Source: JAWKVD01 sp041398225 (GTDB lineage: Bacteria; Pseudomonadota; Alphaproteobacteria; Caulobacterales; Hyphomonadaceae). From it: a stretch of 61,289 nucleotides of DNA. The position numbers and the translations under genes were made by a program. The stretch covers positions 1-61,289 of the forward strand of contig JAWKVD010000021.1 of assembly GCA_041398225.1 (NCBI GenBank), written 5' to 3'. Positions within the stretch are counted from its first letter, which is position 1; every line of letters begins with the position of its first letter. A model generated the notes under the pieces. The model saw only the letters and a program-made list of their open reading frames with translations. It had not been told where the DNA came from and did no database searches. Shown piece by piece: positions 1-8,306 of this stretch.

Positions 1-170
1 CGCGCGCCCAGCAGCGCCTGCGTGAAACGCGCCGTCGATCCCTTGCCGTTCGATCCCGTGACCACGATCGAGCGCCGCGCCAGCGCCGCCGTGTCGATGC
101 CGTGCGCGTCGTAGAAGCGCTGAATGCGGTGAAGGCCGATGCCGTCGCCGAATTTTTCGAGGCCGAACAT
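1..170 (-). CDS. Mur ligase family protein, FolC-like (5' part only)
   Basis: Only the first 56 codons lie in the window; the gene runs off its left edge. The ATG is at 168-170 and directly abuts the TAG of the upstream ATP-grasp gene, so the two are almost certainly co-translated. Residues about 1-30 read MFGLEKFGDGIGLHRIQRFY, the opening expected of FolC-like Mur ligases. They are followed by VTGSNGKGSTARF, the P-loop of ATP-dependent Mur/folylpolyglutamate ligases. Enzymes of this family form amide bonds between a carboxylate, activated as an acyl phosphate, and an amino acid. The substrate cannot be read here. The ATP-grasp partner suggests a split cyanophycin-synthetase-like pair rather than housekeeping FolC, but the C-terminal domain would be needed to decide. 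Confidence 0.8.
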   Translation of the reverse strand, partial: MFGLEKFGDGIGLHRIQRFYDAHGIDTAALARRSIVVTGSNGKGSTARFTQALLGA

Positions 171-1148
171 CTACGCCTCCAGCAATTCGGTCAGCATCCG
201 CGTCCACAGCGCGCGGATGATGTCCATGCGGCCCGCCGTCTCCAGCGTGCGCAATCCGGGATTTCCGTTCACCTCGATGATCACGAGGTCCGACAGGTCG
301 CGCTCCGGCGAACGGTCGAAAATGTCGACCGCCGAAACGCGCAGACCGATCGCCTGCGTCGCCGCGCGCGCCAGCGCCAGCAGCGGCGGCGGCACGGTTT
401 CGCTGATCGTCTCGACGCCGCCTGCGGCCGAAAGATTGCGGCGGCCGGGCAGGGCGATGCGCTCGCCGCGCGCCGGCGTCGCGCCCCGGTCCAGGCCGGC
501 CGCGTCCAGCACGTTCAGCGCAACCGGCGACACCCCGCTGCCGTCCAGCGCGGCGTTGTGCCGGCCCAGCAACTGCTCCAGCGTCGATGCGCCGTCGCCC
601 TCCAGTATGGCCGGCAGCTTGGCCGACCAGAACACGCCCTCGCCGTCCTGCACGACCACGCGGTGCTCGTCGCCCGTCACCACCTCCTCCACCAGGAAGG
701 ACTCGAAGTCGCGCGCCGCGCGCTCGGCATAGTCGAACAGCGCCGCTTCGTCGGGAACCAGTTCGGCGAGATTGCCGCGTCCGCCCGCATTGGGCTTGCA
801 GAACACCGGATAGCCAAGCTGCGCGGCGAAGGCGGCGGCGTCCTCCACCTCGCGGCCCGGCCCGCGCATCTGCACGCGCCGCTTGTGCGCGAAGAACAGC
901 CCGCCATGGATCACCGGCAGGCCGGCCGCGCGCAGAACCGATTTGGCGTGGGATTTGTCGCGGGCGATGGTGTAGGGCGTCGCCCCGTTCACCGGATAGG
1001 TGCACACGCCATACGCCCCCGACAGCACCGAGCGCTCGCCGCGCGCGATCCGGAACAGGTATCCGCCGCCATTGTCGAGGTCCTCGAACGCCGCGCCGAT
1101 GGCGTGGGCGGCGTCCATGGCGTAGCGGGCTGCGTCAGGCAGGGACAT
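171..1148 (-). CDS. ATP-grasp ligase resembling the ATP-grasp domain of cyanophycin synthetase
   Basis: A 325-residue stand-alone ATP-grasp protein. Visible elements are the pre-ATP-grasp region (TPYTIARDKSHAK, residues 58-69), the first ATP-binding lysine in VFCKPNAGGRGN (about 115-126), the hinge acidic pair EE (154-155), an LEGDGASTLEQLL stretch (182-194) like the VVGDG-ST-ELV segment of CphA, and the C-terminal Mg-binding EVNGNPGLR (292-300). Family members ligate amino acids or peptides through acyl phosphates. The following Mur ligase starts on the base after its stop codon, and a secreted M20 peptidase lies 68 bp upstream on the same strand. The arrangement looks like CphA split into two proteins. 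The product is unknown; glutathione-synthase-like or RimK-like activity are alternatives. Confidence 0.75.
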   Translation of the reverse strand: MSLPDAARYAMDAAHAIGAAFEDLDNGGGYLFRIARGERSVLSGAYGVCTYPVNGATPYTIARDKSHAKSVLRAAGLPVIHGGLFFAHKRRVQMRGPGREVEDAAAFAAQLGYPVFCKPNAGGRGNLAELVPDEAALFDYAERAARDFESFLVEEVVTGDEHRVVVQDGEGVFWSAKLPAILEGDGASTLEQLLGRHNAALDGSGVSPVALNVLDAAGLDRGATPARGERIALPGRRNLSAAGGVETISETVPPPLLALARAATQAIGLRVSAVDIFDRSPERDLSDLVIIEVNGNPGLRTLETAGRMDIIRALWTRMLTELLEA

Positions 1149-1216
1149 GCGCGCGCGTTTAGCCGGGGTTTCGGCCCCAGGGAAGGGAGCGCGTCGCGGT
1201 CGTGCGGTTCGCGCGT

Positions 1217-2719
1217 CTACTCGCCCACGGTGTACTTCTTCACCAGCCGGTAGAGAAACTCGCGTCCTTCCATCAGCGATTTCACGCGCATCTTCTCGTT
1301 GAGCCCGTGCGCGTTGGATTCGCCCGGCGCCGCGAAAATGCCAGAGACGCCATAGGTCGGAACGCCCGCGGCGTTCAGGAAGCGGCCGTCTGTGGCGCCC
1401 GTCGCCATCGCCGGCACCACCGGAACGCCGGGGAACATCTCCGCCGTCAGGCTCTCGACCGGGTTCATGAACGCCGAATCCAGCTTGGGCGCGGGCGCGC
1501 TGGTCTCGGGTTCGTCGGCGAAGGTCACCGACACCTGGTCGTCCGCGATGCCCTTGATGAGCGCCTGGCGGATCTCTTCCGGCGAATGTCCGGGGAAGAT
1601 GCGGCAGTTGACGTTGGCGGTCGCGCGCTGCGGCAGCGCGTTGGGCGCATGGCCCGCGTCCACCATCGTGCCGACGCAGGTCGTGTGCAGCAGCGCGTTG
1701 TAGGTCGGGTCTTCCTTCAGCGCCGCGATGGCCTCGGCGTCCATCGAGGGCGCCTTGCGCATCGCCTCGGCGATCGGACCTTTCTCGAGATCGGCCATGC
1801 GCGTGAAGAAGGTGCGCGTCGCATCGTTGAACTCGATCGGGAAATCCATCTCGCCGACGCTCAGAAGCGCCTTCGAGAGATGGTAGATCGCATTGTCCTT
1901 CTTGGGCCGCGAGGAGTGCCCGCCCGGATTGGTCACTTCAAGCTTGAAGTCCTGGTACAGCTTCTCGCCGGCCTGCACGCCGTTGAAGAGATAGGCGTCG
2001 GTCTTTTCGTCGATCACCCCGCCGGCGCCCTCGTTAAGCGCGAACGCGGCGTCGACAAGGTCGGGATGGGTGTCGACCAGCCACTTCACGCCGACCCGTT
2101 CGCCGATGCCTTCCTCGCCGCAGGTCAGCGCCAGCTTGATCGAGCGCTGCGGTTTGAACCCTTCCTGCTTGTAGCGGACCATCGCGTCAGTCCAGATCGC
2201 CGCCATCGCCTTGTCGTCGGATGCGCCGCGCGCGTAGAAATATCCATCCTCCTCGCTCAGCACGAACGGGTCGCGCTCCCAGTCCTCGCGCTTGGCCTCC
2301 ACCACGTCGATATGAGCCAGAAGCATGATCGGCTTCAGCGAGGGATCGCTGCCCGGCAGCGTCGCGATCAGATTGCCGTCCTGCGGCCAGCCGGGTTTGG
2401 CGATCACCAGCGTGTCGCTTTCGGGATAGCCGGCGGCGAGCAGGCGCGCCTGCATCGCCTTGGCGGCGTTGGTGCACGAGCCTTCCGAGGCGGTGGTGTT
2501 GATCTCGATCAGCTCTTTGTAGAGGCCGCGAAACGCCGCCTCGTCCTGCACCTCGGGATAGCTCGCCTTCGCGGGCGTCTTGGCGGGCGATTTGGCGGCG
2601 GCCTCGGGCGCGGCGGCGGGCGCCGATGCGCTCTGGCTTGCCGGGGCGTCGCCGGCGGTCGCGCAGGCCGCGAGAGCGAAGACGGAGAGACTTGCGGCGA
2701 GAACGGTCTTGAGGCGCAT
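1217..2719 (-). CDS. Lipoprotein M20-family metallopeptidase
   Basis: A 500-residue hydrolase with a lipoprotein signal ending in a lipobox before Cys19 (ALAAC), followed by an Ala/Pro/Lys-rich linker (about 25-53), so it is probably anchored in the periplasm or outer membrane. The dinuclear zinc motifs of M20 peptidases are present: LLAHIDVV (His136, Asp138), GASDDKA (Asp168) and CGEEG (Glu202-Glu203). The length suits the carboxypeptidase-S-like branch with an inserted dimerisation lid. It should cleave C-terminal residues of peptides or deacylate N-acyl amino acids. It precedes the ATP-grasp and Mur ligase genes on the same strand with a 68 bp gap, so a link to turnover of their product is possible but inferred. 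Confidence 0.88.
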   Translation of the reverse strand: MRLKTVLAASLSVFALAACATAGDAPASQSASAPAAAPEAAAKSPAKTPAKASYPEVQDEAAFRGLYKELIEINTTASEGSCTNAAKAMQARLLAAGYPESDTLVIAKPGWPQDGNLIATLPGSDPSLKPIMLLAHIDVVEAKREDWERDPFVLSEEDGYFYARGASDDKAMAAIWTDAMVRYKQEGFKPQRSIKLALTCGEEGIGERVGVKWLVDTHPDLVDAAFALNEGAGGVIDEKTDAYLFNGVQAGEKLYQDFKLEVTNPGGHSSRPKKDNAIYHLSKALLSVGEMDFPIEFNDATRTFFTRMADLEKGPIAEAMRKAPSMDAEAIAALKEDPTYNALLHTTCVGTMVDAGHAPNALPQRATANVNCRIFPGHSPEEIRQALIKGIADDQVSVTFADEPETSAPAPKLDSAFMNPVESLTAEMFPGVPVVPAMATGATDGRFLNAAGVPTYGVSGIFAAPGESNAHGLNEKMRVKSLMEGREFLYRLVKKYTVGE

Positions 2720-2803
2720 CGGATTTCCCTTCGTTGACGGGGAAGGAAATCACGCCTCGCCGCGTGCGCCAAGGATGGCGCGCGCAATTCGGCCCCGGAT
2801 ACG

Positions 2804-2843
2804 AAAAAGGCCCGAACCGCGTGCGCGTGTCCGGGCCCTTTTA
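2804..2843 (-). terminator. Rho-independent terminator of etfBA
   Basis: Read on the minus strand, a GGCCCG...CGGGCC stem is followed by a run of T residues. It lies 16-55 bp past the etfA stop codon. The A/T runs on both sides make it potentially bidirectional, but the T-run is better for the minus strand. Confidence 0.8.
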
Positions 2844-2858
2844 CTCAGGAATGTTCGC

Positions 2859-3788
2859 CTAGAGCTTGGAGGTCAGCTCCGGCACGACCTGGAACAGGTC
2901 GCCGACAAGGCCGAAATCCGCGATCTGGAAGATCGGGGCTTCTTCGTCCTTGTTGATGGCGACGATGATCTTGGAGTCTTTCATGCCGGCGAGGTGCTGG
3001 ATGGCGCCCGAAATGCCGACCGCGACATAGAGCTCCGGAGCGACGACCTTGCCGGTCTGGCCGACCTGGTAGTCGTTCGGCGCATAGCCGGCGTCCACCG
3101 CGGCGCGCGAGGCGCCGACCGCGGCGCCGAGCTTGTCGGCCAGCGGCAGGATGTACTGCTTGAACTGCTCTTCGGAGGCGAGGGCGCGGCCGCCGGAGAC
3201 GACGCGCTTGGCCGAGGCCAGCTCCGGGCGATCCGAAGCGGCGACTTCCTCGCCGACGAAGGCCGATTTGAACGGGCCGGCCGGCGCCGCGACGGTCTCG
3301 ACAGCGGCCGAACCGCCGTCGCCCGCCGCCGTGAACGCGGTGCCGCGAACCGTGACGACTTTCTTCGCGTCGGCGGATTTCACCGTCATGATCGCGTTGC
3401 CGGCGTAGATCGGGCGCTCGAAGGTCGAGGCGTCGATCACGTCGGTGATGTCGGAGAGCTGCATCACGTCGAGCTTGGCGGCGACGCGCGGCGCGATGTT
3501 CTTGCCGTTGGTCGTGGCCGGCGCGAAGAACGCGTCATAGCCGGACATCAGCGGAACCACGAGCGCTTCGACCGACTCGGCCAGCAGGTGGCCGAACACT
3601 TCGGCGTCGGCGTGCAGCACCTTGCGGACGCCCGCCAGCTTGGCCGCTTCGGCCGCGGCGGCGCCGGCGTTGTGCCCGGCGACCAGAACGTCGATGTCGC
3701 CGCCGAATTTCTGCGCGGCGGCCACCGTTTTGGCGGTGGCGTCGTTGAGAGAGGCGTTGTTGTGCTCTGCGAGAACGAGAACGGCCAT
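2859..3788 (-). CDS. etfA: Electron transfer flavoprotein, alpha subunit
   Basis: A 309-residue protein of the usual EtfA length. The N-terminal domain begins MAVLVLAEHNNASL. The C-terminal FAD domain carries VAVGISGAIQHLAGM and IVAINKDEEAPIFQIADFG, the diagnostic FAD-binding signature. With EtfB it accepts electrons from acyl-CoA dehydrogenases and passes them to ETF-ubiquinone oxidoreductase, which is also in this window at 36.8 kb. The start codon is 2 bp from the end of etfB, so the two are translationally coupled. Confidence 0.97.
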   Translation of the reverse strand: MAVLVLAEHNNASLNDATAKTVAAAQKFGGDIDVLVAGHNAGAAAAEAAKLAGVRKVLHADAEVFGHLLAESVEALVVPLMSGYDAFFAPATTNGKNIAPRVAAKLDVMQLSDITDVIDASTFERPIYAGNAIMTVKSADAKKVVTVRGTAFTAAGDGGSAAVETVAAPAGPFKSAFVGEEVAASDRPELASAKRVVSGGRALASEEQFKQYILPLADKLGAAVGASRAAVDAGYAPNDYQVGQTGKVVAPELYVAVGISGAIQHLAGMKDSKIIVAINKDEEAPIFQIADFGLVGDLFQVVPELTSKL

Positions 3789-3790
3789 GA

Positions 3791-4537
3791 TCAGATGGCT
3801 CCTGCGGCTTTGAGCTTGGCGATCAGCGTGTCGACGTCGGCGACTTTCTCGCCGGCTTCACGCTTCTTGGGCTCGGTGACCTTCACGACGCTCAGGCGCG
3901 GCGTGGTGTCGACGCCGTAGTCGGCGGGCGACTTGGTGTCGATCGGCTTCTTGCGCGCCTTCATGATGTTCGGCAGCGAGGCGAAGCGCGGCTCGTTGAG
4001 GCGCAGGTCGGTGGTCACCACCGCCGGCGTCTCCAGCTTCACGGTCTGCAGGCCGCCGTCGACTTCGCGGGTCACTTTCAGGGCGTCGCCGTCCTTTTCG
4101 ACCGCCGAGGCGAACGTGCCTTGCGGCCAGTCCAGCAGCGCGGCCAGCATCTGGCCGGTCTGGTTGCTGTCGTCGTCGATCGCCTGCTTGCCGGCGATCA
4201 CCAGGCCGGGCTGTTCGGCGTCCACGATGGCCTTGAGGATCTTGGCGACGGCGAGCGGCTCAACCGCGTCGTCGGTCTGCACCAGGATGCCGCGGTCGCC
4301 GCCCATGGCGAGGCCGACGCGGATGGTTTCCTGGGCCTGGGCCGGGCCGATCGAGACGATCACGATCTCGCTGGCGATGCCCTTTTCCTTCATGCGCACC
4401 GCTTCTTCGACGGAGATTTCGTCGAACGGGTTCATCGCCATCTTTACGTTGGCGAGGTCGACGCCTGTCTGGTCGGGTTTCACGCGGGGTCGCACGTTGT
4501 AGTCGATCACCCGCTTGACGGGCACCAGCACCTTCAT
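3791..4537 (-). CDS. etfB: Electron transfer flavoprotein, beta subunit
   Basis: A 248-residue protein starting MKVLVPVKRVIDYNVRPRV, with the EtfB signature MNPFDEISVEEAVRMKE and the adenine-nucleotide-binding region GLAMGGDRGILV. It is the first gene of a two-gene operon with etfA. In many alphaproteobacteria this pair follows the cobalamin adenosyltransferase and a twin-TM gene directly; here those two genes are present but about 6 kb away (10.5-11.4 kb), which suggests a local rearrangement. Confidence 0.97.
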   Translation of the reverse strand: MKVLVPVKRVIDYNVRPRVKPDQTGVDLANVKMAMNPFDEISVEEAVRMKEKGIASEIVIVSIGPAQAQETIRVGLAMGGDRGILVQTDDAVEPLAVAKILKAIVDAEQPGLVIAGKQAIDDDSNQTGQMLAALLDWPQGTFASAVEKDGDALKVTREVDGGLQTVKLETPAVVTTDLRLNEPRFASLPNIMKARKKPIDTKSPADYGVDTTPRLSVVKVTEPKKREAGEKVADVDTLIAKLKAAGAI

Positions 4538-4777
4538 GGGTTCGCCTCTTTTTTCGGCTCAAGGAACAAGCAATGTCCTGGGGAGGCGGCAGGCGCACGT
4601 TCGCGCTGGCCGACGCCCTCCGGACGGGTCCGGGTTCGCTTATGGGTGTTGGGGCGCAAAATCAAGCGTCCGCCCGGTCGCATCTGGTCTGAATCCGGGT
4701 GAATTTTTCCCGGCCGGGTGCAGCTATACGGTGCGTCGCGGGTTTTTGTTCCGGAATTTTGGCGCTAGAACGCTTTT

Positions 4778-5218
4778 GTGCCTCTGGAACTCTTCAAACG
4801 TCTGCTCGGCGCGCCTTCGGGCGAACCGCTTCACCCCGACGACGCCCGGCGCGCGATCGCCGCCCTTCTGGTGATGGCGGCGCGGGCCGACAATCATTAC
4901 GCCGACTCCGAACGATCCCTCATCGACCGCCTGCTGATGGAGCGCTACGGCCTCTCGGCCGAGGCCGCCCGCGCCCTGCGCGCCGAGGGCGAGGCCGCCG
5001 AGGAGGAGGCGGTCGACCACTACCAGTTCACCCGCGCCATCCGCGACGCCATCCCCCTCGAGGAGCGCCTCTCGATCATCGAGGCGCTGTGGAAGGTGGT
5101 GCTGGAGGACGCCGGCCGCGACGCCATGGAGGACACGCTGATGCGCCAGCTCACCGAAAGGCTGGGCCTGTCGCCGCGCGAATCCGCCGAGGCCCGCCAA
5201 CGCGTTCAGGACGCCTGA
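4778..5218 (+). CDS. TerB-family (tellurite resistance B-like) protein
   Basis: A 146-residue helical protein starting at GTG. It contains the TerB-like pattern: ALLVMAARADNHYADSERSLIDRLL (two acidic, potential metal-binding helices) followed by FTRAIRDAIPLEERLSIIEALWKVVLEDAGRD. Stand-alone proteins of this family are widespread and of uncertain role in stress or metal handling. It is divergent from etfBA, with 240 bp between the two starts, and is followed by a convergent DUF1801 gene. No in-frame ATG gives a better start, since the conserved N-terminal helix begins right after the GTG. Confidence 0.8.
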   Translation: MPLELFKRLLGAPSGEPLHPDDARRAIAALLVMAARADNHYADSERSLIDRLLMERYGLSAEAARALRAEGEAAEEEAVDHYQFTRAIRDAIPLEERLSIIEALWKVVLEDAGRDAMEDTLMRQLTERLGLSPRESAEARQRVQDA

Positions 5219-5283
5219 TCCGCGCCAGACCTGACCGAACCCGCACCCGACCCCGCCCCCCCATCGTCTGCAGACCAGACGGC

Positions 5284-5676
5284 TCAGCCGCCCTTCGCGT
5301 TCAGCGCGGCGGCGGCGCGCACCAGCGCCTTCAGCGCCCGCGCGTCGATCGTCTCGCCTTCGCGGATGTCGATGGCGCGGCGCGCATTGCCCTCCAGGCT
5401 GGCGTTGAACAGCCCTTTCGGGTCCTCCAGCGACGCGCCCTTCATGAAGGTCAGCTTCACCGCCGCCTTGTAGGTCTCGCCGGTGCAGAGAATGCCGCCA
5501 TGCTCCCACACCGGCACGCCGCGCCACTTCCATGTCTCCGTCACGCCGGGCACGGCCTCGTGGATCAGCTCGCGGACACGGGCCAGCGTTTCCCCGCGCC
5601 AGTCGCCCAACTCCCTGATCCGCGCATCGATCTGCTCCGGAGCCGGGGCCGCAGTCGGCGCGTCTTTCCTGGCCAT
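5284..5676 (-). CDS. DUF1801 domain-containing protein
   Basis: A 130-residue protein with the DUF1801/YdhG-like fold signature: RVRELIHEAVPGVTETWKW, PVWEHGGILCTG and YKAAVKLTFMKGASL. The biochemical role of the family is not established. It is the last gene of a three-gene operon (ArsR, SRPBCC, DUF1801), 12 bp after the SRPBCC stop. This combination of ArsR regulator, AHSA1-type SRPBCC protein and DUF1801 protein recurs in bacteria. Confidence 0.82.
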   Translation of the reverse strand: MARKDAPTAAPAPEQIDARIRELGDWRGETLARVRELIHEAVPGVTETWKWRGVPVWEHGGILCTGETYKAAVKLTFMKGASLEDPKGLFNASLEGNARRAIDIREGETIDARALKALVRAAAALNAKGG

Positions 5677-5688
5677 GCGCGAACCTCC

Positions 5689-6102
5689 CTATTCGATCCG
5701 GCTCAACAGCTGCTCCAGCTTGCCGAGGAAATTCCGCCAGCCGTACTGGGCGCCGTTGTAGGCCTGCGGCTGGTCCGGCTTGAATCCCGTCTGCTCCATG
5801 CGCAGCAGCGTACCGCCGTCCTTCGGCGTCAGCGTCCACGTCACGACCGTCTCGACGCCCATCGCCTCCCACGTATAGGAGACTTTCCGGTGCGCCTCGA
5901 TCTCCAGCACCTTGCCGTCGACCGCGCCCCAGTCCGCCGTGAAGCGGAAGCGATGGCCCACCGCCGGGTTGAAGTCGGACGTCATCAGCCATTCCTCGAT
6001 CAGGTGCGGCTGCGTCAGCGCGCGCCAGATCTTCTCGGGCGGGTGCGCCATCTCGCGTTCGATAACGACGGAGCGGGTTTCATGCGCGTCGGGAGAGGTC
6101 AT
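5689..6102 (-). CDS. SRPBCC (AHSA1-type) domain protein
   Basis: A 137-residue START/AHSA1-like protein. Motifs are IEREMAHPPEKIWRALTQPHLIEEWL at the N-terminus (quoted in segments: REMAHPPEKIWRALT, then PHLIEEWL) and a C-terminal helix ending KLEQLLSRIE. Such proteins bind hydrophobic ligands in a helix-grip cavity; this one has no assigned ligand. The start MTSPDAHE was chosen because its ATG overlaps the TGA of the ArsR gene by 4 bp, giving translational coupling. A longer in-frame reading upstream runs through the ArsR gene and is not credible. Confidence 0.88.
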   Translation of the reverse strand: MTSPDAHETRSVVIEREMAHPPEKIWRALTQPHLIEEWLMTSDFNPAVGHRFRFTADWGAVDGKVLEIEAHRKVSYTWEAMGVETVVTWTLTPKDGGTLLRMEQTGFKPDQPQAYNGAQYGWRNFLGKLEQLLSRIE

Positions 6103-6422
6103 TGGTCCATCCTCTTGAGAAGGTCTTCGAGGGCGTCGATGCGTTCTTCCCAGAACGCGGCGTAGCGGCCGATCCACCCCACCAGCGGCGCCAGCCCTTT
6201 GAGGTCGGCGGAGTAGTGGGTTTCGCGGCCCGCCGGCCGGTCGGTCACCAGCCCGGCCTCCTTCAGCACCCGCAAATGTTTCGAGACGGCCGGCTGCGAG
6301 ATCCCTGCGCCGTCGGTCAGCGCGCGCACCGTCAGCTCGCCATTGGCGCACAGCTGCTCGAACAGCGACCGTCGCGTCGGATCGCCGAGAGCCCTGAAGA
6401 TCGTGTCCGGCAGGTGCGTCAT
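6099..6422 (-). CDS. ArsR-family winged-helix repressor
   Basis: A 107-residue ArsR/SmtB-type regulator: FRALGDPTRRSLFEQL, then the helix-turn-helix GISQPAVSKHLRVLKEAGLV and the wing DRPAGRETHYSAD. It lacks the Cys/His clusters of metal sensors, so it belongs with SdpR-like, non-metal members that sit in front of SRPBCC genes. It is the first gene of the operon. Two copies of a CATAAC-N6-GTTATG-type dyad lie immediately upstream and are the likely autoregulatory operators. Confidence 0.92.
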   Translation of the reverse strand: MTHLPDTIFRALGDPTRRSLFEQLCANGELTVRALTDGAGISQPAVSKHLRVLKEAGLVTDRPAGRETHYSADLKGLAPLVGWIGRYAAFWEERIDALEDLLKRMDQ

Positions 6423-6430
6423 GCCAAATA

Positions 6431-6448
6431 CATAACTCGCCAGCTATG
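6431..6448. promoter_or_regulatory. Putative ArsR operator, proximal copy
   Basis: CATAAC and GCTATG flank a 6 bp spacer, an inverted repeat with one mismatch. It begins 9 bp upstream of the ArsR start codon and has the same geometry as the copy at 6460-6477. Confidence 0.55.
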
Positions 6449-6459
6449 AAACCGCAAGA

Positions 6460-6477
6460 CATAACCCTCAAGTTATG
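6460..6477. promoter_or_regulatory. Putative ArsR operator, distal copy
   Basis: A perfect 6+6 inverted repeat, CATAAC and GTTATG, with a 6 bp spacer. The centre-to-centre distance to the proximal copy is 29 bp, about three helical turns, as expected for cooperative binding of two dimers. Confidence 0.6.
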
Positions 6478-6520
6478 AATTCTGGCGCCATGGACCCCTG
6501 TCACCGCTGTCGTCCACGGC

Positions 6521-6546
6521 TGTCATCCCGGGCAGAGCGCAGCGGA
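6521..6546. repeat. Degenerate intergenic repeat fragment
   Basis: The bases TGTCATCCCGGGC followed by AGAGCGCAGCGGA resemble a short dispersed intergenic element common in alphaproteobacterial genomes (TGTCATCCCGGGCGAGCG-type). It occurs once in the window, at the edge of the decayed region. Confidence 0.3.
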
Positions 6547-6683
6547 CAGGATCGACTTTCAATGAAGACAAAAGGGCGGCTTTTCGCCGGTAACGGACAT
6601 TGGAGGCGCTACCAGACGCTCAACGTCACGGACTAGGCTGCGCCGCCGCCAATATCACCTGATCGGCGTCTCTTAAGAGCAGA

Positions 6684-7444
6684 TCAACGACTTTGTGAAC
6701 CTGGCGTCTGACAACAGCGCCGACCATCCGTCGACCGTAAAATCTGCGTCGATCCGCCGGGGTCCCTTTCACCCAGAAGCTCAATATGGTCATAGCCAAG
6801 AATCTCGTTTGCCCGTGTCCAGAAACGCTCCCAGTTTTTTCGCGTGTGTATCTCGGCAGCGTTCGCTTCCAGTGCTCGAACCCATCCGCAGATGTCTGGG
6901 CTGGCCACTACCGGCTCCGCCATCAGGAAGACCCCATCATCGTGCAGCAATGCGGATACGTCGCGCAATACGCTTAGCGCCTGCGGCTTTCCTACAGGCA
7001 CTGATGCAGCGCGTTAACGTTGCCACCACGCGATACGGAAGACAATCCGGTCGAAAGCGCCTCGTCATTGAGATCGCGTATGACGACGTTTCCTGGATCC
7101 TTTGCGTGCGTTTTCGATCCTGCACATGGACGCCAGAAACAGGATCTCGGTCTGTGCAATCGATCTGCGCGTTCGGAAACTGCATTGCAATCATACAAAC
7201 CGACATCGCCAGGGACCTGCTACAAGTCGAGCACACGGATCGGCGCGTCCGTTGGGAACAGTACGACCGATGCAATCAATTTCAAGTCCGGAACGAGCGC
7301 AAGCATGTTGATCCACCAGCTCAACCAATTCATCGACGTAGCCGTCAAGTCGCGCTTCAGTTTATACAGGTCGATTGGCGGGGCTTGCAAGATTGATGTC
7401 TCCTGTCTGGCGCGATGACGCCGAATGCATAGCCGGTCCGCCAA
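6684..7444 (-). pseudogene. SAM-dependent methyltransferase pseudogene
   Basis: Homology-like segments of one class I methyltransferase appear in order but in different minus-strand frames. FPTDAPIRVLDL (motif I region, up to about 7222) is followed by a stop codon. MIAMQFPNAQIDCTDRDPV follows in a second frame near 7150-7200, and NVVIRDLNDEALSTG in a third near 7050-7100. The intact-looking 3' part, RDVSALLHDDGVFLMAEPV through WVRALEANAAEIHTRKNWERF (below 7001), completes it. At least three frame changes are needed to join them. The gene is broken; a functional fragment is unlikely. An AraC-type pseudogene lies directly upstream on the same strand. Confidence 0.75.
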
Positions 7445-7477
7445 TTGTGGTATTGAAGGTTTTACCCCACAGGGCTG

Positions 7478-8306
7478 TCAGGCATTCGGAGCGGCATTCC
7501 GGAGAAACGCCGTCGGCGTTGTACCTGCAAATGCGCGAAACTCACGGATGTGGGCCTGATCAGCATAACCGCAGATCGCCGCCAGGTCCGCCGGATTCAC
7601 TTTGCGGATGTTTTGGGCGCAATCATCACTCGATACAATGAAGGGACGATTCGCGGGCTCGCCTGGTTCGTTTCGAGTAAGTCCGTCGATCAGACGTATC
7701 GCGTGATTGAATCCGGAATATCCGTGCAGCGGTCAGGAACAATCCCGATCTGCATGCGAAATTTTTCGATCAGCACACGTCGACTGCATTCGAGTTCCTC
7801 GGCGAGCGTCCCGATTGCAGCGCGGCCATCAGTTGTGACAAGCCTTTGCCATGCAGAGCCGAGTTCCCTTGACTTTGAGGCTTCAAGTACGCGTTCGGCG
7901 ATCAGCAGTCCGCTGGCTTGGATCCGCGTATCCCAGTCTGGCATTGATGCCGCGCTGATTGATGTCCGAGTCGAGCGCAGGTTCGATTGAACGCAGATCA
8001 ACGGTCGAATTTGCGATGAGGTGCATTGGCAGACGAAGGAACAGATGCGCCAATTGGCGTGAATCTCGCGATCGTAATGCGTTCGCCAAGCTTCTGCAGT
8101 CTGGAGTGTTTCCTGTAGGCCCGACGATCCACGCTCCATCCGTACTGTCCAATCAGATTCTCCACGGTGCCCCGTCGACGATGAGGCGCCCCGAAGTTGA
8201 GGGAAAAGCGGAATTTCGGTTGAGGAAGATGAAGCTCTTCAACGCGCGTCAGCAGGAGACTTGAACAGGCATACCCTTTCAATGTACGGCCGGGCCGCGG
8301 GTGCAT
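7478..8306 (-). pseudogene. AraC-family transcriptional regulator pseudogene
   Basis: Pieces of an AraC regulator of normal overall length are spread over several minus-strand frames. The N-terminal part reads HPRPGRTLKGY and EELHLPQPKFRFSLNFGA (8230-8306), the middle AHLFLRLPMHLIANSTVDL (near 8000-8070). The first helix-turn-helix reads AIGTLAEELECSRRVLIEKF (near 7760-7830). After a frameshift near 7712 the C-terminal half reads RFNHAIRLIDGL, ADLAAICGYADQAHIREF and AFLRNAAPNA, ending at a TGA at 7480-7478. At least three frameshifts are required. It probably once controlled the neighbouring methyltransferase gene. Confidence 0.78.
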
